A DNA stretch of 64,000 bases from an uncultured Balneolaceae bacterium. Its GTDB lineage: Bacteria > Bacteroidota > Rhodothermia > Balneolales > Balneolaceae. Below, piece after piece: positions 18,019 through 26,182 of this stretch. Every line of letters begins with the position of its first letter. The stretch's first letter is position 1. The notes beneath the pieces were generated by a model, which was given only the letters and a program-made list of their open reading frames with translations, was not told the origin of the DNA and did no database searches. Both the position numbers and the translations under genes were made by a program. The stretch spans positions 1-64,000 of the forward strand of contig CAJXOW010000011.1 in the NCBI GenBank assembly GCA_913057825.1, read 5' to 3'.

Positions 18019-20148
18019 TTAAGGAAGAGCGAAATATTTTCTCAGCAGCCATTCCATCCCAAGCAACAGTACCACGGCAAAAAACCAGAATAGGTGTTGG
18101 TAAGGATAGTATTGTTGCGTTTCGATATGCTTTGTTTCATCCATTAGACCGGCATTTGACATGTGATGCCATATCGAATCAATCTGGCTAAAATCGAAGA
18201 AACGCCCGCCCGAATTTTCTGCAAGTTGTCTTAATAAGTTATCATTGCGCGTGGTGTTCACATATTCAATACGAGTGGGTGAAACCGAAAACTCCCCTTG
18301 ATAGCGGTCTATTGTTGTTTCTCCTTTCCTGGCTGTAGCTTCGAACTGATAGATGCCTTCACCGAGTGTTCCAATATTCAAGGAATATTGTCCATTCCCC
18401 TCACTAGTCATGGTAAATTGCTTGGCCCCAATCGCTTCGTTCTGCAAGCGTAAGTCGATGGATGCATTGGACTCTTGTTCACCACTCTCATTCCTTAAAA
18501 ACACATTAAATTGCACTTTGTCGTCCCCGTCAAAGACTTGTTGGGCCGGAATGACCCGCAGGAGTTTGTCGTCGGTATCGGCTGCATTCCAGGCTATAAT
18601 ATTGCTGATTAGTCGCGTAATAAAAGATCTTGAAGACGCCGCGTGATGTTGTCTTAACCGATAGAACCCATATCCATTGATGATGGCAGATCGTTTATTA
18701 CCCAACTGTTGCACCGCAACAAAAGGAACTTCGGTTTCTGATCCCTGGTAGGTGGTTTTAAAAAGGGCAGAAGCTGACGGAGAAAGTTCAACATTACGTA
18801 TGGGAGCATAAATGGATGGAAGATTGCTGTATGCAACTTCCGGTAAATCCATAATGGCGTGCTCAGACTGTGCTTCTACCGGATAAAATCCGGAGGATAG
18901 GGGAGAGACGGATGAAGATGTAGTTGAAATCGGCATATAGGATTCCAGGGAAGACGGCAGATCATTCAAATCCTGTTGGGGGGACCGTACAAAAACAACC
19001 GGCACATCCCGCACCAGGGTTTCCAACTGCTGGTGAAGGACATTCGAAATATCAGGGGCAGGATACCCGTGCAAAATAACCAGATCTATTGAATCGGTTT
19101 CGGTGGGTAAGTCCCCTTCTATAAATTTTTCGCCCCTCATCCAGGTTCGGGGAGTCAGCGACACATTTTTATCGGTTGCAAGTATCGAACGCATTGACTT
19201 CACATCGGGGTGAATTTCAAATGCCAGATGTAAAACGCGATCACGATTATCTCTCACATCAATTGAAAAAGCTTTTTGATTATTGGCACCGGTCCATTCC
19301 GAGGCTTTTTCCGGAACCTCGATGGTATATTGGTGCAGCCCCGGTTTCTGTAAGGGGATTTGGAAAGATAGGGTATGAGCGCTTTTTTGATTCGTCGGAG
19401 TAAAATTTTGTCGGGCGATAACGCGATCACCGGACTGAAGTCGAACCGTCACATTTTCCCCTTTATAACCGTCATTTATAATGGTGGCTTCAACCTTGTG
19501 TTCCGTTTGTGTATAGCCTTTCTGGTTACTGACCACGTTTTTCACTACCAGATCCCGAACACTGACCGTATCTCCCAGGCCAATGACATAGAGGGGGACT
19601 CCCAGGTCCCTGGACATAAATGCCGGATCCTGTCCCGCCGTATAAATACCGTCCGTTATTAGCAGCGCCGCTTTGGTGCCCTCCTGATTGCGTTGCAGAT
19701 AGTCCAGGGGAGCATATAGATTGGTTTCAGCACCGTCAAAATCAAGGGTATCAGGACGAACTGATGACAGTTGTTCGTCAAAAGCAAAAAATGAAAGCGA
19801 AATTCGGGCTTGGTCGTCAAAATTCAACTGCTCCAATACATTTTGATAGGTCTTTTCTCCTTCATAACGTCCTTTTTCAACCCCGACACTTCGACTGTTA
19901 TCGAGTAAAACGGCAACATCGGATTTAATATAGTTGACCGTTTTTGAACGAAAAAGGGGATTCATCAGGAGTACCAGGAGGATAAAGAACACCAATGCCC
20001 GAAGTCCCATCAAAGCATATCGCCCGATGGGATGTATTGTCTTAAATCCCCGGTACGACCACCAGGAAAGTAATAGGGCCGCCGCAAACAGTATGATATA
20101 AATACCATAGGGCAGGCCGGGTTGGAATCCCTGAAATGAAATATCCAA
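18019..20148 (-). CDS. vWA-domain membrane protein (MoxR-associated)
   Basis: The 709-residue protein starts with two transmembrane helices (PYGIYIILFAAALLLSWW and ALVFFILLVLLMNPLF). A von Willebrand A domain follows with an intact MIDAS-type motif DNSRS at residues 83-87 (preceded by DVAVLL) and LLITDGIYTAG further on. A large Ig-like/beta-rich region follows, and a last transmembrane helix near the C-terminus (HLFWFFAVVLLLGMEWLL). Most of the protein should face the periplasm. Its gene is 30 bp downstream of the MoxR ATPase; such pairs are classical in bacteria, the ATPase acting as a chaperone for vWA-containing complexes. The client here is unknown, but three parvulin foldases in the same run suggest envelope biogenesis (inference). 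Confidence 0.82.
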   Translation of the reverse strand: MDISFQGFQPGLPYGIYIILFAAALLLSWWSYRGFKTIHPIGRYALMGLRALVFFILLVLLMNPLFRSKTVNYIKSDVAVLLDNSRSVGVEKGRYEGEKTYQNVLEQLNFDDQARISLSFFAFDEQLSSVRPDTLDFDGAETNLYAPLDYLQRNQEGTKAALLITDGIYTAGQDPAFMSRDLGVPLYVIGLGDTVSVRDLVVKNVVSNQKGYTQTEHKVEATIINDGYKGENVTVRLQSGDRVIARQNFTPTNQKSAHTLSFQIPLQKPGLHQYTIEVPEKASEWTGANNQKAFSIDVRDNRDRVLHLAFEIHPDVKSMRSILATDKNVSLTPRTWMRGEKFIEGDLPTETDSIDLVILHGYPAPDISNVLHQQLETLVRDVPVVFVRSPQQDLNDLPSSLESYMPISTTSSSVSPLSSGFYPVEAQSEHAIMDLPEVAYSNLPSIYAPIRNVELSPSASALFKTTYQGSETEVPFVAVQQLGNKRSAIINGYGFYRLRQHHAASSRSFITRLISNIIAWNAADTDDKLLRVIPAQQVFDGDDKVQFNVFLRNESGEQESNASIDLRLQNEAIGAKQFTMTSEGNGQYSLNIGTLGEGIYQFEATARKGETTIDRYQGEFSVSPTRIEYVNTTRNDNLLRQLAENSGGRFFDFSQIDSIWHHMSNAGLMDETKHIETQQYYPYQHLFWFFAVVLLLGMEWLLRKYFALP

Positions 20149-20178
20149 GCTAGTCTGAAGTAAGATTCTTAAGAGTTA

Positions 20179-21195
20179 CTAATTAGTGACGCCTTCACGC
20201 TTGTTGAGCGCCTCTATCAACATATCGATCAACTTGACGGTGGTCAGTCCATCCGCCTCGGCCGCATAGTTATTGATGATACGATGTCGCAATACAGGGG
20301 TGGCGAGGGCCTGAATGTCTTCTTCATTTACATTAAACCGTCCTTGCATCAAGGCCCGTGTCTTGCCGCCCAGGATAAGATATTGGGAAGCCCGTGGACC
20401 TGCTCCCCAACTGAGATATTTTTCTACAAAGTCCGGTGCGATGTCATTCTGTGGGCGCGTCATGCCCACCAGGGTGACCGCATAATTCAGCACATTTTCC
20501 GGTACCGGAACTTCCCGGACCAGATCCTGCAGTGCAATAATCTGTTCGGCGTCCAGCATTGAATTGATTTCATCCTGGCCGGCCGATGTGGTTTGGCTGA
20601 CAATGTTCATCTCTTCGCCATGGGATGGATAGTCCAGCCACAGATTAAACATAAAGCGGTCAAGTTGGGCCTCGGGAAGGGGATAGGTCCCTTCCTGTTC
20701 GATCGGGTTTTGTGTGGCCAATACAAAAAACGGAAGCGACAAATCGTAAGTATCGCCGGCCGCCGTCACATGATATTCCTGCATCGCCTCGAGTAATGCA
20801 GCCTGGGTTTTGGGAGGAGTTCGATTAATTTCATCTGCCAGGATGATATTGGCGAATATCGGACCTTTTTTAAATTCAAATGCTTTTCGGCCTGTCTGTT
20901 GATTATCCTCAATTACTTCGGTACCCGTTATATCGGCCGGCATCAAATCGGGAGTAAATTGTATACGGCTGAATGATAAATTCAAGGTTTGGGCGACGGT
21001 GCGAACAAGCAGTGTTTTGGCCAATCCCGGTACGCCGATTAATACACAGTGTCCGCGTGAAAATAAACTGATTAAAAGTTGATCAATGATTTCGTGTTGG
21101 CCTATAACGGCTTTACCAATTTCATTTTTAATACTTTGAATAGACTCAGAAAAAAAATCGGCTGCCTCTTCAGGGTTTTCGGGTATAGCTGACAT
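20179..21195 (-). CDS. MoxR family AAA+ ATPase
   Basis: The 338-residue cytoplasmic ATPase has Walker A GVPGLAKT at residues 54-61, Walker B IILADEINRTPPKTQAALLE and the sensor region FVLATQNPIEQEGTYPLPEA with the AQLDRFMF Arg-finger region. These are hallmark sequences of MoxR proteins, which act as chaperones for vWA partners. The 3'-adjacent vWA membrane protein is the likely partner. The start lies 5 bp from the stop of the SurA-like gene, so it is very likely co-transcribed with the foldase genes. Confidence 0.94.
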   Translation of the reverse strand: MSAIPENPEEAADFFSESIQSIKNEIGKAVIGQHEIIDQLLISLFSRGHCVLIGVPGLAKTLLVRTVAQTLNLSFSRIQFTPDLMPADITGTEVIEDNQQTGRKAFEFKKGPIFANIILADEINRTPPKTQAALLEAMQEYHVTAAGDTYDLSLPFFVLATQNPIEQEGTYPLPEAQLDRFMFNLWLDYPSHGEEMNIVSQTTSAGQDEINSMLDAEQIIALQDLVREVPVPENVLNYAVTLVGMTRPQNDIAPDFVEKYLSWGAGPRASQYLILGGKTRALMQGRFNVNEEDIQALATPVLRHRIINNYAAEADGLTTVKLIDMLIEALNKREGVTN

Positions 21196-21200
21196 ATAAA

Positions 21201-22661
21201 TTATCTAGTGTTAGATTGCTTTTGCTCTTCACTAACGGCGGGATTCCGGGTTTGCTGTTTTATCTGTTTTTGCAGGGGATCCACTGAACTCGGTTTATCA
21301 ATGTGATATTTAACATAAACCTGGTCTCGAAGTTTCTCCAACCACTGCTGCATTGCCCGGATCTGCTTTTCTTGAAGAGCCATATTTTTGATCCGCTCAT
21401 AGTCCTGCTTCAGATTGGCAGTGTGCTCCGGAATACGGTTATCCAGTTTAACGATACGATAGGCGGTTTTAGCGTTCTGTTTGTCAGGGGTAAATGATTT
21501 GGGTTCAGAAATATCCCCAACCTCTTCCAGCAAATAAGTGATACGCTGTAAAGCGGGATCCAGTTGGTTAACCGGTATGAGACGTCCCCCTGATTGTGGA
21601 TTTAATATCTTGCCGCCCACCGAAGCCGTATTTTTATCCTCCGAATAACGCTGGGCCATCTTGGCAAAAGATTTACCGTGATTAAGGACACTGTCACGAA
21701 TAGCGTTTAACTTTTTAATAGCCACCTGTTTATCCACCTGGTTTTTATCAACTGAAATAAGAATATGATTTGTGGATATTTTGTCCCCCACTCGTTTGTT
21801 CAGTCGAATAATATGGTATCCATAAGAAGTTTCGACTACATTGGAAATTTCACCGGTTTCGAGATTGGATGCGGCAGTAGCATAGGCGGGTACCAGTTCA
21901 TTCATGGGCATTAGAGGCAGCAAGCCCCCTTTTTGGGCCGAAGGGCCGTCACTATGTCGTCTGGCCAGTGCTTCAAAATCTTTTCCGTGATTCAAGACAG
22001 AATCCCTCAACTGTTTTGCCAGTTGTCGCGCATTGGTCTTGGCATCTTCCAGGGGAGGAGGGATTCTAACGATTTGAGACAATTCCACTTGCTCCGGGAT
22101 GGTGGGAATGGAATCCCTGGGAATGTCTTCATAAAACTTTTTGACTTCCGGCCTGGTGATAGAAATGTCCTCGATCTTTAGTCGACGATACTCTCGTACA
22201 ATCATATCCTCGCGAAACTGAGAGCGGAACTGGGCTTTCACTTCCGCGATACTTTTTCCGAGTGCCTGTTCCACCTTTTCTTTGCTGCCGGCCTGTTGAA
22301 TCATTTGATCAATACGGCGCTGCATGGCGTTACTCACTTGCTCGGAACTCACCGTTACAGAATCCATGCGGGCATTTTCAAGTAGTACATATTGATCAAT
22401 AACCGATTCGAGGGCATTGTACCACAATTCTTTGCTGAAAGAAGGCGTAGTACCCCTGCTTTGTTGTCGGCTTCTTTGGAGAAACTCGGCTACTCGTCGG
22501 TCAACATCGGATTTAAGGATAATATTGTCATTTACCACTGCCACTATACGGTCCAGGTTCTGACTGTCCGATTGCGCAGACAACTGGGAAGGATATCCTG
22601 AAAGGGTACCCAGCATTACTATGAAGGCCAATAAACTTACTTTAAGCGAGGAATTAATCAT
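21201..22661 (-). CDS. SurA-like periplasmic peptidyl-prolyl isomerase (two parvulin domains)
   Basis: The start at 22661 is chosen because it gives a clean Sec signal peptide (LKVSLLAFIVMLGTLSGYP, cleavage after SAQS) and overlaps the upstream gene's stop by 8 bp, suggesting coupled translation; the frame stays open to 22742. A SurA N-type chaperone domain (RIVAVVNDNIILKSDVDRRV) is followed by two PpiC rotamase domains (FEALARRHSDGPSAQKGGLL and FAKMAQRYSEDKNTASVGGK). SurA escorts outer-membrane barrel proteins to the Bam complex; BamD is encoded at the far right of the window. It is the third of three foldase-type genes in a row. Confidence 0.9.
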   Translation of the reverse strand: MINSSLKVSLLAFIVMLGTLSGYPSQLSAQSDSQNLDRIVAVVNDNIILKSDVDRRVAEFLQRSRQQSRGTTPSFSKELWYNALESVIDQYVLLENARMDSVTVSSEQVSNAMQRRIDQMIQQAGSKEKVEQALGKSIAEVKAQFRSQFREDMIVREYRRLKIEDISITRPEVKKFYEDIPRDSIPTIPEQVELSQIVRIPPPLEDAKTNARQLAKQLRDSVLNHGKDFEALARRHSDGPSAQKGGLLPLMPMNELVPAYATAASNLETGEISNVVETSYGYHIIRLNKRVGDKISTNHILISVDKNQVDKQVAIKKLNAIRDSVLNHGKSFAKMAQRYSEDKNTASVGGKILNPQSGGRLIPVNQLDPALQRITYLLEEVGDISEPKSFTPDKQNAKTAYRIVKLDNRIPEHTANLKQDYERIKNMALQEKQIRAMQQWLEKLRDQVYVKYHIDKPSSVDPLQKQIKQQTRNPAVSEEQKQSNTR

Positions 22662-23535
22662 GAATAGGGTTTTGAGTCGTATCATTAAAAGGCCGATTAA
22701 CGGTCGTATCGCTATCAAAAACGTTTGACATTTCAATTTCATTATTCGCTCTTGCTCTTAAATACAGGTTTTTCACATATGCATTTAATACATCTTTCTT
22801 TTTCTTAATTTTCAACCATTCTTCAATATGCTCCAGAGCCCATTCCAAATCAGGGTTATAGCCCTTGGGCTGTTCTTCCATTAATTGAACGAAGTGAAAG
22901 TTGCCATTGGCACGACGTATAGGTGAAATTTCTCGAATTCCTATAACCTCCAGGAACTGCTGCATCCGCGGGACTTCGGATATCGCCATAGAAATCGGTC
23001 GATACTTCCTGGAATGGTTGAGTGCGGATGCCGGTTTTACATGATATTTTCGAGCCACTTCGTCCCAACTGATGCCGCCTAGTAATTCAGATTTGGCTTT
23101 TTCAGCCTGATTAAGCGTATTTGTTTCCATATGCCGGAAACGAACAAACCGCTCCTGCAACGTGAATTTATCCTTGTGCTGCTGGTAGTAATCGCGGGCT
23201 TCCTCACGCGTAGTCTCAATTTCTTTTTGCCTGTTTTCAAGTACGTAATTCTGTAAGGCGTCTATAAAGACACTTTTTTTGATTCGGTTGATCTCTTTTT
23301 GCACGGACGGGTTTCGCTCCAGTTTTAATCGCCCGGCTTCTTGCAGCATCAACTGTTTTCTCACCCATTTCGAACGGTAATCCAGCAGGGCGCGGACGCT
23401 GTCCGATCGAATTTTCATATCAGGTAGAGCCGAGCGCGCCTCCTGCAAAGTTAACTGATTATTTCCAACGCGGGCAAAATGCCGCTGTTCGGGTTGCTCC
23501 TGTGTTTCAGAGCAACCCGCGGCAGACAACATCAA
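22654..23535 (-). CDS. PpiC-like foldase lipoprotein (divergent parvulin)
   Basis: The protein has the helical architecture of SurA/PrsA chaperones (SKWVRKQLMLQEAGRLKL, EEARDYYQQHKDKFTLQE) and a weak parvulin-like part (SWDEVARKYHVKP, ISPIRRANGNFHFVQLMEE). The first available standard starts are TTG at 23535 and ATG at 23532, but both would cut into a lipoprotein signal: the frame reads on upstream as ICLIAVSLMLSAAGC back to an ATT codon at 23577. A lipobox Cys without an h-region makes no sense, so initiation at the rare ATT codon, just 11 bp after the upstream stop, is plausible. Rotamase residues look poorly conserved, so it may be a chaperone only. Confidence 0.75.
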   Translation of the reverse strand: MMLSAAGCSETQEQPEQRHFARVGNNQLTLQEARSALPDMKIRSDSVRALLDYRSKWVRKQLMLQEAGRLKLERNPSVQKEINRIKKSVFIDALQNYVLENRQKEIETTREEARDYYQQHKDKFTLQERFVRFRHMETNTLNQAEKAKSELLGGISWDEVARKYHVKPASALNHSRKYRPISMAISEVPRMQQFLEVIGIREISPIRRANGNFHFVQLMEEQPKGYNPDLEWALEHIEEWLKIKKKKDVLNAYVKNLYLRARANNEIEMSNVFDSDTTVNRPFNDTTQNPIHD

Positions 23536-23588
23536 ACTGACGGCAATCAGGCAGATATGTATATGATATATGCGAATGATTAATACTG

Positions 23589-25565
23589 CTATTTATTGGT
23601 ATTCGCCAATTTCTTCTCCAGGCGATCGTGATACATTTTTATATTGTACCGGTCTTTTAAGGCTTGCGTCCATTCTTTCTCTCGAATGGGTTGATAATAG
23701 GAAACCAGGCGATTATAAGCTTCATCAAAACGCATGCGTCGCGGCTGCAGAATTTCCTCCAGATACAAGTAAGCTTTTTGATCCCGATATTTTACCAGGT
23801 TGCTAAAGGATCCGGTCTCCATCTCTTTCAGCTTGCTAAAGGGAAATTCATCCACATAGCTGCTGGAATCCGTGCGGATGGCTACTCCTTGCATATCATT
23901 GTCAACAGAGTCTGGATGCATTCCGTCCTGGAACCGACGAGTGGCCTCTTTCAGCAAACTATCCTGTCGACCGGCAAATAAATAATAGTGATATCGCTTG
24001 TCATATCGGAAAGAGTCGGGATGCGCCTTATATATTTCCTTCAGACGCGCCGTGTCGGTTTCCGCATAGTTCCAGACCGAGTCCTGGGTAATTTGAAATA
24101 CTACAAGCCCATCCATATAGTTTTTAATCTTGTTCTTGAACTCGGGAAATCGCTTCTTGGTCAGTTCCACCAAGTGCTCTGAGATAGCATTCAGTTTGAA
24201 ATCATCAAACCAGCTGGCCCGAAATCTGTTGGCGGGAGTCTGTCCATGTTTCTCTTTCACCCAGTTGATAAACGCTCCCACTTTATAGTCCTGATTGTTA
24301 ATCCGATATGCCGTATTAGCCGCTAGACTGTCGGAAATCGAGATCGAATTGATTTGCACCGTATCATGTTGAGTCACTTCATCCACCAGGACAGAGAGCG
24401 GTTCCTTGAAGGTTTGGGCGTTGCCTACATTTGCCACTTCATTATGCACAATCTGTTTACGATTCTTGTACCGGGGCAGCTTCTTCATTTTGCTCATTAA
24501 ATGCTCGCGTTCTGCCTTTTCCGACTCGAACGTTCGTACTGAATCGATCCGCAGGATATGGTACCCATATTTACTTCTTATCGGATTGGTGTGAGTGCCA
24601 ACGGTATCGACAGCCATAACCGAGTCGACAAAAGCAGGATCCAATCGACGGCCGTAATTGATCCAGCCAATCTGTCCCCCCTTACGCCTGGAGGCACGAT
24701 CTTCCGTGTATTGTTGAACCGCTTCTTTCCACTCCATACCGGATTCAAGCGCATCATAAGCTTCTTGAGCCTTTATGCGGGCAGAGTCCAGTTGGCTTTT
24801 GCTTTGCACCGAGAAAAAGATGTGGGATACTTGCCGATCCCGTTTGCGCTCTCTTTTATCTATCACCTTCAGCAAATGATAGCCATACTGGGATCGTATC
24901 GGCATGGAGATAGAATCAACCGGCAGATGAAAAGCCGCATCCTCAAACGCCTTTATCGTATTACCGGCTGTGAAGTAACCAACCTCACCACCGAGGGGAC
25001 GCCCACGCTGCTTAGTAGAATATTGTTGTATGAGTGAATCAAAAGGGGCACCCTGCAAATATTCTTGGCGAGCCTGCATCAGCTTATTATAGGCCTCGGC
25101 CGTGTCCGATGGAGTAGCTTGCCCCGTCAATCGACGCAGTATATGAGCTGCTTTAATTTCATGTTGGTTTCTTTCATGAAAATCATCCATCAAACTGTCC
25201 AGGACCACTCGTTCCATCCAATAGGAATAGGCGGCCTGTTCCGCATAATTATTATACTCTTCGATGATTGATGGATTATCGTAGTATCCCGCCTTCCTGG
25301 CTTCTTTAAGTTTAGCCCGGTAATTGAGATATACAGGAAGGAAATCGGAAAGATCGTCCTGACCCACATTCTTGATCGGGCTTGAAGACTGGTAGTTTTG
25401 TCTCAACTCCTGAAATGTAACACTTTCACCTCCAACAGTACCCACTACAGTTTGATCTTTGTTTTGCGTGCTTGCAGGTGTCTTGGAGGTCTTGCAAGCA
25501 GAGAACAAGAGGCCGCTAACAAGAAGAATTACCAGAGAAAATCGATGGCTTACCATTAGATTCAT
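23589..25565 (-). CDS. Peptidyl-prolyl isomerase lipoprotein with two parvulin domains
   Basis: A lipoprotein signal (SLVILLVSGLLFSAC) anchors the 658-residue protein at the membrane. Two parvulin repeats are clear: AAHILRRLTGQ through QRGRPLGGEVGYFTAGNTIK and SHIFFSVQSKSQ through ASRRKGGQIGWINYGRRLD, each ending in the RSKYGYH or RSQYGYH signature. The C-terminal 270 residues form a less conserved third section. PrsA/PpiD-type lipoproteins assist folding of exported proteins. It is the first gene of the minus-strand run foldase, foldase, SurA-like, MoxR, vWA. A second Met at residue 4 is an alternative start. Confidence 0.9.
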   Translation of the reverse strand: MNLMVSHRFSLVILLVSGLLFSACKTSKTPASTQNKDQTVVGTVGGESVTFQELRQNYQSSSPIKNVGQDDLSDFLPVYLNYRAKLKEARKAGYYDNPSIIEEYNNYAEQAAYSYWMERVVLDSLMDDFHERNQHEIKAAHILRRLTGQATPSDTAEAYNKLMQARQEYLQGAPFDSLIQQYSTKQRGRPLGGEVGYFTAGNTIKAFEDAAFHLPVDSISMPIRSQYGYHLLKVIDKRERKRDRQVSHIFFSVQSKSQLDSARIKAQEAYDALESGMEWKEAVQQYTEDRASRRKGGQIGWINYGRRLDPAFVDSVMAVDTVGTHTNPIRSKYGYHILRIDSVRTFESEKAEREHLMSKMKKLPRYKNRKQIVHNEVANVGNAQTFKEPLSVLVDEVTQHDTVQINSISISDSLAANTAYRINNQDYKVGAFINWVKEKHGQTPANRFRASWFDDFKLNAISEHLVELTKKRFPEFKNKIKNYMDGLVVFQITQDSVWNYAETDTARLKEIYKAHPDSFRYDKRYHYYLFAGRQDSLLKEATRRFQDGMHPDSVDNDMQGVAIRTDSSSYVDEFPFSKLKEMETGSFSNLVKYRDQKAYLYLEEILQPRRMRFDEAYNRLVSYYQPIREKEWTQALKDRYNIKMYHDRLEKKLANTNK

Positions 25566-25643
25566 GATCGGTTAAGTTGACGTTGATTGATCAAATTTTA
25601 CAGTGAACGTGTGAACGTTTGTTACGTGAGAAAGTCAAAAAAA

Positions 25644-26038
25644 TTATAATAGCATGCCTGCGAATGTTTCCGTCATCAAATTGTCAATCGTTCCGGCGAG
25701 AACCGCTTTTAAGCCCAACGAGGCCAAATCCGACCGTCGACTGGGGGCCAGAGCACCGATTCCACCAATTAGTATGGCAATTGATACGAAATTTACAAAT
25801 CCGCAGAGTGCGAAAGTAGCCATTGTTCTTGATTTAGGCAACAGTGAAGCTTCTTTGATATACGTAGCCAGTTCTTTATAAGCAACAAATTCATTCAATG
25901 CAATTTTTGTTCCGGCAATGCTCCCAGGTCTGCGGCATGCTGCCGTGGAGCTCCAGGAAAGGATGATAGGTACTAAAACCCCCGGACAATAAACAATAAA
26001 ACTACAAGCCCCGCTACGCCCCGAAGCAAATCGACCAT
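25644..26038 (-). pseudogene. Concentrative nucleoside transporter (CNT/NupC family), internally deleted remnant
   Basis: Two ends of a CNT transporter survive. The C-terminal ~90 residues (25644-25930, minus) read [34 protein letters not shown] and [20 protein letters not shown], a textbook CNT C-terminus. The N-terminal end is at 26038-25976: [18 protein letters not shown] followed by RGF and a TAG stop. About 45 bp of unrelated sequence with the small palindrome CGGCATGCTGCCG lie between them. A normal CNT has around 400 residues, so roughly 300 central residues are missing. The remnant cannot make a functional transporter. A deletion leaving both termini suggests one large internal deletion, not gradual decay. 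Confidence 0.85.
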
Positions 26039-26182
26039 GACATTAAAAAATGTCTAAGCTATTATGATTATCAGATGCTGGAGTCTATTGGTTCAACCAC
26101 ATGGTGGAATACAAATCATTCAGCTGACCCAATTATTACATAATTTTTACATATATCAACTAATTTCGTAGGTTCATAGGTT

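Noticed and set aside
24558..25037. 159-residue plus-strand ORF inside the 658-residue foldase gene
   Set aside because: Antisense to well-conserved parvulin repeats; no start signal and no family pattern.
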